NCBI GenBank assembly: GCA_900544765.1
Contig: UQWI01000004.1
Span: 136,101 to 200,100, forward strand
Direction: 5' to 3'
Length of the DNA: 64,000 bases
From: an uncultured Eubacteriales bacterium
Lineage (GTDB): Bacteria; Bacillota; Clostridia; Oscillospirales; Oscillospiraceae
The notes under the pieces are model-generated. The model searched no databases, was not told the DNA's origin, and was given only the letters and a program-made list of their open reading frames with translations. This document shows, piece after piece, positions 25,031 to 36,158 of the stretch. A program made the translations under genes and the position numbers. Numbering within the stretch: position 1 is the stretch's first letter; each line of letters opens with the position of its first letter.

Positions 25031-26842
25031 ATGCCTTCAGGGAAAAAGAGAACAAACCGACAGAGCTATCGGAACGATTATTCCAGGGCGGGCCGCTCCC
25101 CGGCCGCAGCCGCGGCGCTGGGGCTGGTATTTATACTGCTCGTGCTCGTGCTGGTGTTCATAGTATACAAGTCGGCCACTTATGAGCCGGACTCGAATCC
25201 GGCCGACACGGGTTCCGGGCTCGTTGACCCGACGGGCGACGCCTCGCCGGCGCCGTCCGAAGCCGCGCCGGACGTCACGCCGGAGCCGACGCCGGAACCG
25301 ACGCCGGAGCCGTTTGAACCGCATGCGGTGGACTCAACCCAGCCGGGAAACTACATCCTCTCGACCGCGATTCAGGTCGACGGGACCACCCTGGCCGACG
25401 GCGAGGATTATCAGGACGACACCGGTATATACATGGGCTACGGCAGCGAGTATTCCAGCCTCAACGGTGTGCCGACGTTCCGCGGCAACAATTTCAGGGA
25501 CGGCGGGGCTTACGGGACGGCTCAGATGACGCAGAAGCAGTTCGGGAATTACTGGACGCATGCGACAGGCTCGCTCATGGACCCGATAGACGGCGCGTAC
25601 TGGTCCGGCAACGGCTGGACCGGACAGCCGCTCATCGCCGAGTGGCCCTATGAGACGAGGCAGATAATGACCAGCATGCACGACTGGGCCAGGAACCAGG
25701 AGACGCTTGTCGAGGTCATCTACCCGTCCATGGACGGCTACATCTACTTCCTCGAGCTCGAGACAGGCAAGGAGACCCGTGACGCCATCTACATGGGCCT
25801 GACCTACAAGGGTACGGGCACCCTGGACCCGCGCGGATACCCGCTGCTGTATGTGGGCAGCGGCTACAACACCAGCGCCAGCCGCGTCTCCATTATCAGC
25901 CTCATTGACGGCAGCGTGCTCTATGAGTTCGGCGGGGCGAGCGAGGACTTCGAGCTGCGCACCTGGCCCATGTTCGACGCCGCGCCGCTGATAGACGCCG
26001 ATACGGATAAGCTCATTTGGGCCGGCGAGAACGGTATCCTCTATATAATCACCCTCGGCACCGAGTACGACGAAGAGGCCGGTACGGTGAGCGTCAATCC
26101 CACGCGCACGGTGAAGTGGCGCTACCAGAGCTCGCGAAACGCCAGCAGCCGCTGGTACCTTGGCTTTGAGGCGTCCCCGGTCGTCTGGCAGGGCTACATT
26201 TTCATGCCGGATAACGCCGGATACTTAATGTGCCTCGACCTCAACACCCTGGAGCTGGTTTGGGTGCAGGATATACTCGACGACGCCAACTGCACGCCGG
26301 TGCTTTCAATAGAGGACGGACATCCATACCTCTACGTCTCCACAAGCTTCCACCTGGGCTGGCGCAGTTGGAATACTGCGGACGTGCCGGTCTGGAAAAT
26401 TGACGCCGAGACCGGTGAGATAGTCTGGCAGGTGGACTACACCTGCTACAGCGAGAGCGGCCTGTCCGGAGGCAGCCAGGGCAGCATAGCGCTGGGGCAG
26501 GGCAGCCTGGAGGGCATCGTATACGTCTCCATGTCCCGCTATCCAAACTCCGGCGGCGGCACGCTTCTGGCCCTCGACGCAGACAGCGGCGAGGAGATAT
26601 GGACGAAGAGCACGCAGGTTTACAGCTGGTCGACGCCTACGCTGGTATATGACCAGGATGGCAACGGCTATGTTGTCTACTGCACTCTCGGCGAGTACAT
26701 GTACCTGCTTGACGGCAAAGACGGCACGGAATACGACGCGCTCAACTGCGGCGGCAAATTTGAAGCCAGCCCGGCCATATTCAACAACTGGATAGTCGTC
26801 GGCCACCGAAACGGCGCCATTTGGGGCGTCCAGCTGACATGA
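25031..26842 (+). CDS. Membrane-anchored PQQ-like beta-propeller repeat protein
   Basis: A 603-residue protein with one N-terminal membrane helix (about residues 28-46), a proline/glutamate/threonine linker (TPEPTPEPTPEP) to about 95, and a propeller from about 150 to the end. Blades are marked by repeats such as VYVSMSRYPNSGGGTLLALD and GYIYFLELETGKE. It lies outside the membrane. Ligand and role are unknown; scaffold or sensor roles are possible. The ATG at 25031 is preferred to a TTG 6 bases earlier because of spacing to GGTGGTG. Confidence 0.75.
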   Translation: MPSGKKRTNRQSYRNDYSRAGRSPAAAAALGLVFILLVLVLVFIVYKSATYEPDSNPADTGSGLVDPTGDASPAPSEAAPDVTPEPTPEPTPEPFEPHAVDSTQPGNYILSTAIQVDGTTLADGEDYQDDTGIYMGYGSEYSSLNGVPTFRGNNFRDGGAYGTAQMTQKQFGNYWTHATGSLMDPIDGAYWSGNGWTGQPLIAEWPYETRQIMTSMHDWARNQETLVEVIYPSMDGYIYFLELETGKETRDAIYMGLTYKGTGTLDPRGYPLLYVGSGYNTSASRVSIISLIDGSVLYEFGGASEDFELRTWPMFDAAPLIDADTDKLIWAGENGILYIITLGTEYDEEAGTVSVNPTRTVKWRYQSSRNASSRWYLGFEASPVVWQGYIFMPDNAGYLMCLDLNTLELVWVQDILDDANCTPVLSIEDGHPYLYVSTSFHLGWRSWNTADVPVWKIDAETGEIVWQVDYTCYSESGLSGGSQGSIALGQGSLEGIVYVSMSRYPNSGGGTLLALDADSGEEIWTKSTQVYSWSTPTLVYDQDGNGYVVYCTLGEYMYLLDGKDGTEYDALNCGGKFEASPAIFNNWIVVGHRNGAIWGVQLT

Positions 26843-26851
26843 CCCGATGAA

Positions 26852-26885
26852 AATTGCTCCGGCGCCGTGCTGCGCCGGGGCAATT
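26852..26885 (+). terminator. Hairpin after the beta-propeller gene
   Basis: A 14-base stem with one wobble (26852-26865 with 26872-26885) has no T run, so it is a weak terminator or 3' end stabiliser. Confidence 0.5.
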
Positions 26886-26909
26886 CTGCGCGCAGGAGGG
26901 CGTCACAGC

Positions 26910-26938
26910 TTGACAATGCGCCTGTTATTATATAAAAT
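26910..26938 (+). promoter_or_regulatory. proS promoter
   Basis: TTGACA (26910-26915) and TAAAAT (26933-26938) are 17 bases apart. The leader of about 35 bases is too short for a T-box. Confidence 0.75.
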
Positions 26939-26979
26939 GTGAGTTCAGCGAACACGGACTAAGGAAAAGGAGCTTATAT

Positions 26980-28419
26980 ATGGCTAAGGACAAGAAAGTC
27001 GAGAGCATAACAGATATGGATAAGGACTTCGCCCAGTGGTTCACCGACGTGTGTACCAAGGCGGAGCTCGTTGACTACTCCGGAGTGAAGGGGCTCTTCA
27101 TCCTGCGGCCCTACGGCTACGCCATCTGGGAGAACATACAATCTGCGCTGGACAAGCGCTTCAAGGCCACCGGCCATGAGAACGTCAGCATGCCCATGCT
27201 CATACCCGAGAGCCTGCTGCAGAAGGAGAAGGACCACGTCGCCGGCTTCGCGCCCGAGTGCGCCTGGGTCACCGTCGGCGGCAGCGAGGAGCTGCCCGAG
27301 AGGCTGTGCATCCGCCCCACCAGCGAGACTCTCTTCTGCGAGCACTGGAGCCATATAGTCCACTCCTGGCGCGATTTGCCCTGCCTCTACAACCAGTGGT
27401 GCAGCGTGCTCCGCTGGGAAAAGACCACACGCCCCTTCCTGCGCGGGCGCGAGTTCCTCTGGCAGGAGGGACACACCATCCACGCCACCGCCGAAGAGGC
27501 CATAGCCGAGACGAAGCAGATGCTCGAGATATATGCCGACGTCTGCGAGAACGTCCTGGCCATGCCCGTGCTGCGCGGCGTCAAGACCGACAAGGAGAAG
27601 TTCGCCGGAGCCGAGGACACCTACACCATAGAGTGCATGATGCACGACCACAAGGCGCTCCAGTCCGGCACCAGCCACTACTTCGGCGACGGCTTCGCCA
27701 AGGCCTTCGGCATTTCCTTCTCCGACAGGGAGAACAAGCTCCGCGCCCCGTTTGAGACCAGCTGGGGCATGTCCACGCGCGTCATCGGCGGGCTTATTAT
27801 GACCCACGGCGACAACAACGGCCTTGTGCTGCCTCCGCGCGTCGCGCCCACTCAGGTCATCGTCCTGCCCATAGCGGCGCACAAGCCCGGCGTCACCGAG
27901 GCCGCCCAGGCCGTGGTTGAGCGCCTCAAGGCCGCGGGTATCCGCGTCAAGGGCGACTTCTCCGACAATTCCCCCGGATGGAAGTTCGCCGAGTGGGAGA
28001 TGAAGGGCGTGCCTGTCCGCCTCGAGCTCGGTCCCCGCGATATCGAGGCCAATGCCTGCGTCGCCGCCAGGCGCGACAACGGCGAGAAGGTCACGCTCAG
28101 CCTCGACGACCTCGAGGAGAGCGTCGCGGAGCTGCTCGAGAGCGTGCAGCAGGGCCTCTTCGACAAGGCCAGGCGCAACCTCGAGGAGCACACCTACACC
28201 GCTTCTACCGTCGACGAGGTGAAGGACGTCGTTGAAAACCGCGGCGGCGGCTTCGTCAAGACCATGTGGTGCGGCGACGAGGCCTGCGAGCTGAAGATGA
28301 AGGAGCTCGCCGGCGTCACCAGCCGCTGCATCCCCTTTGAGCAGGAGCACCTGGGAGAAACCTGCCCGGTCTGCGGCCGTGCGGCCAAGAAGATGATAGT
28401 CTGGGGCGTCGCGTATTGA
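26980..28419 (+). CDS. proS: Prolyl-tRNA synthetase, archaeal/eukaryotic-like type
   Basis: A 479-residue class II synthetase without the inserted editing domain of the bacterial type. It has [21 protein letters not shown] (cited in part), [20 protein letters not shown] and [12 protein letters not shown], then an anticodon domain (LPIAAHKPG) and the C-terminal zinc-like domain (CGDEAC, CPVCGRA) ending in tyrosine. It charges tRNA-Pro. A terminator follows. Confidence 0.95.
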   Translation: MAKDKKVESITDMDKDFAQWFTDVCTKAELVDYSGVKGLFILRPYGYAIWENIQSALDKRFKATGHENVSMPMLIPESLLQKEKDHVAGFAPECAWVTVGGSEELPERLCIRPTSETLFCEHWSHIVHSWRDLPCLYNQWCSVLRWEKTTRPFLRGREFLWQEGHTIHATAEEAIAETKQMLEIYADVCENVLAMPVLRGVKTDKEKFAGAEDTYTIECMMHDHKALQSGTSHYFGDGFAKAFGISFSDRENKLRAPFETSWGMSTRVIGGLIMTHGDNNGLVLPPRVAPTQVIVLPIAAHKPGVTEAAQAVVERLKAAGIRVKGDFSDNSPGWKFAEWEMKGVPVRLELGPRDIEANACVAARRDNGEKVTLSLDDLEESVAELLESVQQGLFDKARRNLEEHTYTASTVDEVKDVVENRGGGFVKTMWCGDEACELKMKELAGVTSRCIPFEQEHLGETCPVCGRAAKKMIVWGVAY

Positions 28420-28443
28420 CGGCGTGAACAGCCAGCGGGAGGA

Positions 28444-28472
28444 AAGGGCGCCCTCGGGCGCCCTTCGCTTTT
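28444..28472 (+). terminator. Terminator after proS
   Basis: A 9-base stem (28444-28452 with 28457-28465) is followed by CGCTTTT. Confidence 0.7.
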
Positions 28473-28485
28473 GGGAGGATGGAAT

Positions 28486-28926
28486 ATGGAACTGTTTGTG
28501 AAGAGCCTCAATGAGCTGAGCGCGGGCGAGCTCTATGCGCTGCTCAAGCTGCGGGTGGACGTGTTTGTCGTCGAGCAGAAATGCGCGTACCACGAGCTAG
28601 ACGGGCTGGACGCGGACGCGCTGCACGTCTATTACACCGACAGCGGCGAGGTGGCCGCGTACCTGCGGGTACTGCCTCAGGGAGCCATGTTCGACGACGC
28701 CGTGGGAATAGGCCGCGTCATCGCGGCGAAGCGGGGCGTCGGCCTCGGAGCGAAGGTGCTCGGCGCCGGGATAGAGGCCGCGCGTGAGCGCTTCGGCGCG
28801 GAGCGCATACGTATTGAGGCGCAGAGTTATGCACAGGGCTTTTACGAGCGCGCGGGATTCAGGCGCTGCTCGGATGAGTTCGACGAGGACGGCATCCCGC
28901 ATGTCGGTATGGTCCTTGAGCTCTGA
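28486..28926 (+). CDS. GNAT family N-acetyltransferase (ElaA-like)
   Basis: A 146-residue acetyl-CoA-dependent transferase. LLKLRVDVFVVEQKCAYHELDG (cited in part) and GVGLGAKVLGAGIEAA for the CoA-binding loop match ElaA. The substrate is not known. The ATG at 28486 has GGGAGG 8 bases upstream. Confidence 0.85.
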   Translation: MELFVKSLNELSAGELYALLKLRVDVFVVEQKCAYHELDGLDADALHVYYTDSGEVAAYLRVLPQGAMFDDAVGIGRVIAAKRGVGLGAKVLGAGIEAARERFGAERIRIEAQSYAQGFYERAGFRRCSDEFDEDGIPHVGMVLEL

Positions 28927-28973
28927 ATTCGGGCAAATATAGCTTGCAAATTCATTTATTAACAATTCCCGCC

Positions 28974-29002
28974 TTGACCTTGTCGGGCATACTATATATA
29001 AT
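28974..29002 (+). promoter_or_regulatory. Promoter of the HAAS-like membrane protein gene
   Basis: TTGACC (28974-28979) and TATAAT (28997-29002) are 17 bases apart. A small hairpin GCGCC-N7-GGCGC follows at the start of the transcript. Confidence 0.75.
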
Positions 29003-29056
29003 TACTCATAGCGCCTGAAACCGGCGCATGTGAGACCTTACCGTCACTTTTCGGAG

Positions 29057-30292
29057 GTGACCATCATAGACAGGCAGAAATATGTTGCCGAGCTGGGCAA
29101 GCTGCTCTCAGGCATGGCAAGGGCCGACCGCGAAGCTGTGCTTCGCGGAGTCAACGCGCGCTTTGATGAGGCCGGGGACGACGACGCGGTTATAGCCGCG
29201 TTGGGCAGCCCGACATTTGCCGCGGTCAGCGTGCTTCGCGGATATACCCCGCCGGAGAACCTCGATGAAGAGGACTACCCGGAGGAAGAAGAATACCAAT
29301 ATGCAGAACCGGCCGGAGCGCCCGCGCCGGACGAGGGTGTGAACGCCGCGCCGGAGGCCGCCTCAAGCGAGCCGGACGAGGCCTCGCCGGGACAGACTCC
29401 GCCGGAGGCTGAAGAAGCGCCCCTGGAGGCCGTAGCCGAAGAGCCCGCCGCCGGGGACGGGCCGGTGTACGGGCCCGCAGAGGACGCCGCAGAAGAGCCG
29501 GATATTCAGGCCGGGAGCGCGGCAGTGGAGCCTGCGGACGCCGAAAGTGCAGAGCCGGCTCAGCAGGCCGGGGAGAACGAGGCGTTTAACGCCGCGCCGG
29601 AGACAGAGTCCGGTGAGCCGGACGAGGCTTCGCCGGGACAGGTCCCGTCGGAGCCGGATGAGGCGCCCATAGAGGATGAAGCCGCTGCGGAAGAGCGGCA
29701 GATAACGGAAGAGTACGGCGGGGCTGTGCGCGAGACAGTGGACATAGGCTTCGACACAATCGAGGTGTATTCCGACGCCTCCTCGCAGCCGGAGCCGGAT
29801 ATGCCGGAACCGGAAGCCGTGGAATATGAGCCCGGGGTCGAGACTGAATTTGAGGAAGCTGCGGAGCCGGAGCTCCCGGAGGAGCAGGAAGCTTTTCGCG
29901 AGCCGGAGCCGGAACCGGAGATTGAATACAATCCCCCGATTGAGGCTGACAGGCCCAAGCTGCGCGGCGGGCGTGTCTTTGTCAGCGTACTGCTGGGCAT
30001 TATACCCGGAATCCCGCTCGCCGTTGTGCTCATAGTCCTGGCCCTGGCCATACTGGCCGTGGGCGCGGCGCTCGTTTACGCGGGAGGCGTGTTTATCTCC
30101 TTCGCCTTCCTGGGCATGAGCGTGGTGGCGGATATACTGCTGACGGTGGGCTTCGGACTGATTGTCGCGGCTATAGGTCTGCCGGTGGTGTTTCTGGCTG
30201 TCTGGTTCTTCCTGCGCTGCGTCGTGGGACTGTACAGCCGCATGTTTGCAAAAGCCGGCGCGTGGTGCCGTGGGGAGGAGCGTGAAGCATGA
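29057..30292 (+). CDS. Membrane protein with HAAS-like N-terminus and acidic repeat region
   Basis: Residues 5-60 (RQKYVAELGKLLSGMARADR, then FDEAGDDD and VIAALGSP) match the HAAS/DUF1700 domain found with PadR regulators. A long Pro/Glu/Ala-rich region follows (to about residue 300) with a duplicated unit that holds EPDEASPGQ twice. About three membrane segments end the protein. The start is uncertain. The strong site GGAGGTGA (29053-29060) has no ATG, GTG or TTG at normal spacing, so an ATC or ATA start (29063 or 29066) is possible; the GTG at 29057 lies inside the site. GTG at 29030 is the longest option. The next gene overlaps by 4 bases. Confidence 0.65.
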   Translation: MTIIDRQKYVAELGKLLSGMARADREAVLRGVNARFDEAGDDDAVIAALGSPTFAAVSVLRGYTPPENLDEEDYPEEEEYQYAEPAGAPAPDEGVNAAPEAASSEPDEASPGQTPPEAEEAPLEAVAEEPAAGDGPVYGPAEDAAEEPDIQAGSAAVEPADAESAEPAQQAGENEAFNAAPETESGEPDEASPGQVPSEPDEAPIEDEAAAEERQITEEYGGAVRETVDIGFDTIEVYSDASSQPEPDMPEPEAVEYEPGVETEFEEAAEPELPEEQEAFREPEPEPEIEYNPPIEADRPKLRGGRVFVSVLLGIIPGIPLAVVLIVLALAILAVGAALVYAGGVFISFAFLGMSVVADILLTVGFGLIVAAIGLPVVFLAVWFFLRCVVGLYSRMFAKAGAWCRGEEREA

Positions 30293-30489
30293 GAAGAGCC
30301 TGGAGCATAGTGCGCACGGCAGCGCTGCTGGCCCTGGCGCTGGGCGTGATACTCTTCGCGCTGGCGCTCGTCATGGACGCCGACCTCGTGCGCATAGCCG
30401 ACACGGTGTTTGCCAACTACGACTTGGCCAAGGTCATCGTCGCTGTGCGCGACGTCTGGCAGAGCGTACTTAACGTGTTTGGACTTTGA
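30289..30489 (+). CDS. Small membrane protein
   Basis: A 66-residue product with one membrane helix (TAALLALALGVILFALALVM) and a short amphipathic tail. ATGA overlap with the previous gene indicates translational coupling. Function is unknown. Confidence 0.65.
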   Translation: MRRAWSIVRTAALLALALGVILFALALVMDADLVRIADTVFANYDLAKVIVAVRDVWQSVLNVFGL

Positions 30490-30495
30490 TTTTCA

Positions 30496-30519
30496 GGGGG
30501 ACCCCGCCGGGTCCCCCTT
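30496..30519 (+). terminator. Hairpin before tcdA
   Basis: A 9-base stem (30496-30504 with 30509-30517) with a short TT tail is a weak terminator. Confidence 0.5.
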
Positions 30520-30547
30520 GCCATTACTGTGGAAGGCGGGTAAACGT

Positions 30548-31264
30548 ATGCGTGAGAGGACGAAAAGAACGGAGATGCTGCTCGGCAGCGAAGCAATCGG
30601 CCGTCTGGGGGCGTCGCGGGTGGCCGTGATCGGCCTCGGCGGAGTGGGCTCGTGGTGCGCCGAGGCCCTCGCGCGCTCCGGCATAGGCCGCCTCGTGCTC
30701 ATAGACTCCGACGCCGTAGCCGAGAGCAACATAAACCGGCAGCTCGGCGCGCTGTACTCCACGCTGGGCAGGCCGAAGGCCGAGGTGCTGGCGGAGCGGC
30801 TTCGTGACATCGCGCCCGACGCCGAAATTCTGCCGGTACAGGCGCTGTACAGCTCCGAAACCCGCGGCGAGGTGCTCCCGGAGGGGCTCGACTACATAGC
30901 CGACTGCATAGACCTCGTCAGCTGCAAGACGGACCTCATCGCCACGGCGGTGCAGAGGGGGATACCCATAATCTCCGCGCTCGGTACGGGCAACAAGCTG
31001 GACGCGCAGCAGCTGCGCCTGACGGACCTGGCGGATACCAGCGGCTGTCCCTTCGCGCGCGTGATGCGCCGGGAGCTTAGGCGGCTGGGCATAGAACACC
31101 TGGACGTCGTGTTTTCGCCGGAGCAGGCGCACGAGTGCGCCCAGCCGGAGACGCCGCCGCCGGGACGGCGGAGCGTGCCCGGCTCTGTAGCATGGGTGCC
31201 TGCCTCGGCGGGGCTGCTCATGGCACAGAAAATAGTGCTTGCACTGGCGGGCGCGGAGGGCTGA
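30548..31264 (+). CDS. tcdA: tRNA threonylcarbamoyladenosine dehydratase
   Basis: A 238-residue ThiF/E1-like protein with the ATP-binding VIGLGGVGSWCAEALARSG near residue 26, IDSDAVAESNINRQ and DCIDLVSCKTDLI, as in TcdA (CsdL). It makes cyclic t6A at position 37 of tRNAs that read ANN codons. The ATG at 30548 is used since the frame before it covers the end of the previous gene. Confidence 0.9.
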   Translation: MRERTKRTEMLLGSEAIGRLGASRVAVIGLGGVGSWCAEALARSGIGRLVLIDSDAVAESNINRQLGALYSTLGRPKAEVLAERLRDIAPDAEILPVQALYSSETRGEVLPEGLDYIADCIDLVSCKTDLIATAVQRGIPIISALGTGNKLDAQQLRLTDLADTSGCPFARVMRRELRRLGIEHLDVVFSPEQAHECAQPETPPPGRRSVPGSVAWVPASAGLLMAQKIVLALAGAEG

Positions 31265-31333
31265 GGACCCCGCGCCCGTGCGCTGTAATAGAGAAATGAG
31301 CCAAAATCTTTCGCAAATTTGGCATATTTCTGC

Positions 31334-31362
31334 TTGACAAGGCGGCCGCGTAAGAATATAAT
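31334..31362 (+). promoter_or_regulatory. Promoter of the ANTAR-guaA operon
   Basis: TTGACA (31334-31339) and TATAAT (31357-31362) are 17 bases apart, both perfect consensus. Confidence 0.85.
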
Positions 31363-31378
31363 ATCTCCGTTATTGAAA

Positions 31379-31417
31379 GAGCTATGGAGCTTGTATTTTT
31401 TGAGCGACGGCGTTCAA
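31379..31417 (+). promoter_or_regulatory. Two candidate ANTAR-target hexaloop hairpins
   Basis: Hairpin 1 is GAGC, hexaloop TATGGA, GCTT (31379-31392). Hairpin 2 is TTGAGC, hexaloop GACGGC, GTTCAA (31400-31417). The AGC-hexaloop-GCU form with G at loop position 4 resembles the AGCAANGRRGCUY motif of ANTAR-bound RNA. The first loop base is T or G rather than A, so the match is not perfect. Confidence 0.55.
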
Positions 31418-31446
31418 CGATACCCAAAGGGCCGAAGTGCCCTCTT

Positions 31447-31470
31447 TCGGCATCGGGGACGCCGATTTTT
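31447..31470 (+). terminator. Leader terminator before the ANTAR gene
   Basis: TCGGCATC and GACGCCGA (31447-31454 and 31458-31465) pair with one mismatch and are followed by TTTTT. CGGCGTTC in hairpin 2 can also pair with GGACGCCG of this terminator, so the two structures may compete. Confidence 0.7.
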
Positions 31471-31520
31471 GCGTTATTAAGCGGTATTCGGCCCCAGGAT
31501 ATTCCAAAGGAGGGCTATGC

Positions 31521-31766
31521 GTGTACACATACGAGGACATCAGGAAGCTTGTCGAGGAAATCCGCCTTATGAACCGCGCAAAGCTCATCCTAATCAAGAT
31601 GCGCGGCATGACCGAGAACGAGGCGCACCGCTTCATCGTACACAGCGCCATGGACCGCTGCGTCAAGAAACGCCAGGTCGCCGAGGAAATCATAGCTTAC
31701 CACGAAAAATACGAGGAAAAGAGAGGAACAGTACAGCATGCCACAGGAAACGGTCATCGTCCTTGA
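31521..31766 (+). CDS. ANTAR domain RNA-binding antiterminator-like protein
   Basis: An 81-residue protein. [20 protein letters not shown] and [20 protein letters not shown] (two adjoining parts) form the three-helix ANTAR domain, as in EutV, AmiR and NasR. There is no receiver domain; the N-terminal helix [16 protein letters not shown] may dimerise it. It would bind tandem hexaloop RNA and prevent termination. The GTG at 31521 has AAAGGAGGG 6 bases upstream, while a nearby ATG in another frame gives a non-ANTAR product. It overlaps guaA by 29 bases. The signal that would control it is unknown. Confidence 0.85.
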   Translation: MYTYEDIRKLVEEIRLMNRAKLILIKMRGMTENEAHRFIVHSAMDRCVKKRQVAEEIIAYHEKYEEKRGTVQHATGNGHRP

Positions 31767-33279
31767 CTTCGGAGGGCAGTACAACCAGCTGATTGCGCGC
31801 CGCGTCCGCGAGTGCGGCGTCTACTGCGAGGTTAAGCCCTACACCACTCCCATAAGCGAGCTGCGCTCCATCGCGCCCATAGGGCTTATACTCACCGGCG
31901 GCCCGGGAAGCGTATACGCGCCCGACGCGCCGAAGGCCGACCCGGCCATATTTGAGCTGGGCATACCCGTGCTCGGCATCTGCTACGGCTGCCAGCTCAT
32001 GGCGCAGTACCTGGGCGGGAGCGTCATACCGGCTCAGGACGACAGCGCGCGAGAGTACGGCCGCACGGAGACCTTCTTCGACACGGGCTGCACCCTGTTT
32101 GCGGGTTTGGACGCCGGGGGCGTCACCTGGATGAGCCACGGCGACTACATGGAGCGCGTGCCGGAGGGCTTCAAAAACACCGCCCACACCGCCGTCTGCC
32201 CCAACGCGGCCATAGCCGACGAGGGACGCGGCTTCTACGGAGTGCAGTTCCACCCCGAAGTGAACCACACGGAACGCGGCACGGACATGATACGCAACTT
32301 CCTCTTCAAGGCCTGCGGGGCCTCCGGCAGCTGGAGCATGGGCAACTACAAGGAGGAGGCCATAAAGAGCATCCGTGAGAAGGTGGGTTCCGGCAAGGTG
32401 CTGCTCGCCCTCTCCGGCGGCGTGGACTCTTCCGTCGCAGCCGCCCTGCTGAGCGAGGCCGTGGGCGACAAGCTCACGGCGGTGTTTGTAGACCACGGCC
32501 TGCTGCGCAAGAATGAAGCCGAGCAGGTTGAGGAAGTTTTCTCCCACCGCGCGCTGAACTTCGTGCGTGCCGACGCCCGCGACCGCTTCCTCATCAAGCT
32601 GGCCGGCGTGACTGAGCCGGAGCGCAAGCGGCGCATAATAGGCGAGGAGTTCATCCGCGTGTTTGAAGCCGAGGCCAAGAAGATAGGCGCGGTCGACTAT
32701 CTGGCACAGGGGACGATATATCCCGACGTCATAGAGTCCGGCGCGGGCGACGCGGCGGTCATCAAGAGCCACCACAACGTGGGCGGACTGCCCGACTACG
32801 TCGACTTCCGCGAGATAATTGAGCCGCTGCGCATGCTGTTCAAGGACGAGGTGCGTCAGCTCGGCCGCGAGCTCGGCCTGCCCGAGGAGCTGGTCATGCG
32901 CCAGCCCTTCCCCGGCCCCGGCCTCGCCATACGCATCATAGGCGACGTCACCGAAGATAAGCTGCACTCGCTGCGTGAGGCTGACGCAATCTTCCGCGAG
33001 GAGCTGGCCGCCGCGGGCCTTCCCAAGCTGCCCGACCAGTACTTTGCCGTCCTGACCGACACCAGGAGCGTCGGCGTCATGGGCGACGGCCGCACTTACG
33101 ACCACACGCTCGCCCTGCGCGCCGTGGAGACAAGCGACTTCATGACCGCGGACTTCTTCCGCCTGCCCTGGGATGTGCTCGACCGCGTCTCGACTCGAAT
33201 TGTAAACGAGGTGCGCGGCATAAACCGCGTGGTCTACGACGTCACGAGCAAGCCGCCTGCGACCATTGAGTGGGAGTGA
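31738..33279 (+). CDS. guaA: GMP synthase (glutamine-hydrolysing)
   Basis: A 513-residue two-domain enzyme. The class I amidotransferase domain has [28 protein letters not shown] with the nucleophile cysteine, and FHPEVNHT. The ATP-pyrophosphatase domain has [16 protein letters not shown]. The C-terminal dimer domain ends KPPATIEWE. It turns XMP into GMP with nitrogen from glutamine. It is coupled to the ANTAR gene. Confidence 0.97.
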   Translation: MPQETVIVLDFGGQYNQLIARRVRECGVYCEVKPYTTPISELRSIAPIGLILTGGPGSVYAPDAPKADPAIFELGIPVLGICYGCQLMAQYLGGSVIPAQDDSAREYGRTETFFDTGCTLFAGLDAGGVTWMSHGDYMERVPEGFKNTAHTAVCPNAAIADEGRGFYGVQFHPEVNHTERGTDMIRNFLFKACGASGSWSMGNYKEEAIKSIREKVGSGKVLLALSGGVDSSVAAALLSEAVGDKLTAVFVDHGLLRKNEAEQVEEVFSHRALNFVRADARDRFLIKLAGVTEPERKRRIIGEEFIRVFEAEAKKIGAVDYLAQGTIYPDVIESGAGDAAVIKSHHNVGGLPDYVDFREIIEPLRMLFKDEVRQLGRELGLPEELVMRQPFPGPGLAIRIIGDVTEDKLHSLREADAIFREELAAAGLPKLPDQYFAVLTDTRSVGVMGDGRTYDHTLALRAVETSDFMTADFFRLPWDVLDRVSTRIVNEVRGINRVVYDVTSKPPATIEWE

Positions 33280-33282
33280 GCC

Positions 33283-33909
33283 GTGAAAATCATCGACAAA
33301 GAGAGCTGGCCGCGCCGCGAGATATACGAGTTCTTTGCGCCCATATCCGACCCGTTTTATCACCTGACTTTCCCGGTGAATGTTACCGGGCTGCGCGGCA
33401 AGTGCAGGGCGGAGGGGCTGAGCTTCTACATGGCCATGACCTACGGCGTAGTAAAGGCCATGGAGCGCGTGGACGCCTTCCTCTACAAGGACAGGGGCGG
33501 CGTCATCGTGAAGCACGAGCGGCTCGTACCCAGCTTTACGGATTTGCGCCCCGGCTCCGAGAGCTTCTATATCGTCACGCTGGAGGCCGGCGGGACGCTG
33601 GAGGAGTTCTGCCGCGAGGCCAAGGCGAAAAGCGAGGCCCAGACGGAGTTCATATCCCAGACGGAGTGGGAGCGAGACGAGATGGTGTTCGTCTCCTGCC
33701 TGCCCTGGTTCCCAATCTCCGGCTTCAAAACGGAGCTGGACCTGGACCCCTGTGATTCCATACCGCGAGTGACCTGGGGCCGCTGGCGTGAAGAGGGCGG
33801 CGCGACATATTTAGATTTGAGCCTGACCCTCAACCACCGCATGCTCGACGGCGTACACGTCGGCAGGTTCTACGAAGAGCTCACGGCCTGGATAGAAGGA
33901 CTGCAATGA
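33283..33909 (+). CDS. Chloramphenicol acetyltransferase-like protein
   Basis: A 208-residue CAT superfamily protein with the catalytic H-x3-DG motif in NHRMLDGVHVGRFYEEL and SFYMAMTYGVVKAM. It would move acetyl from acetyl-CoA, but homologues like this are often not resistance enzymes. The GTG lies 3 bases after guaA. Confidence 0.8.
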   Translation: MKIIDKESWPRREIYEFFAPISDPFYHLTFPVNVTGLRGKCRAEGLSFYMAMTYGVVKAMERVDAFLYKDRGGVIVKHERLVPSFTDLRPGSESFYIVTLEAGGTLEEFCREAKAKSEAQTEFISQTEWERDEMVFVSCLPWFPISGFKTELDLDPCDSIPRVTWGRWREEGGATYLDLSLTLNHRMLDGVHVGRFYEELTAWIEGLQ

Positions 33910-33925
33910 CGAAAGGGGGCGCGCC

Positions 33926-36143
<2,218 letters not shown>

Positions 36144-36158
36144 AAAGGAGCTACGCAC

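Noticed and set aside
26938..26980. T-box leader before proS
   Set aside because: The promoter leaves a leader of about 35 bases and no T-box motif is present.
26974..28593. Long minus-strand open frame opposite proS
   Set aside because: It mirrors the codons of a strong synthetase gene and shows no domain.
31363..31520. Known small-molecule riboswitch before guaA (purine, PRPP, glycine, glutamine)
   Set aside because: None of the conserved cores I know could be found. The ANTAR-type hairpins explain the leader better.
31517..31792. ATG-started frame that overlaps the ANTAR gene
   Set aside because: Its product is arginine-rich with no domain, while the GTG frame four bases later encodes a clear ANTAR domain.
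31690..33516. Long minus-strand open frame opposite guaA
   Set aside because: It is a shadow of guaA, with no start signal or recognised family.
33283..33909. Chloramphenicol resistance gene
   Set aside because: The CAT fold and catalytic histidine are present, but the gene sits inside a housekeeping operon and the sequence departs from resistance enzymes, so no resistance claim is made.
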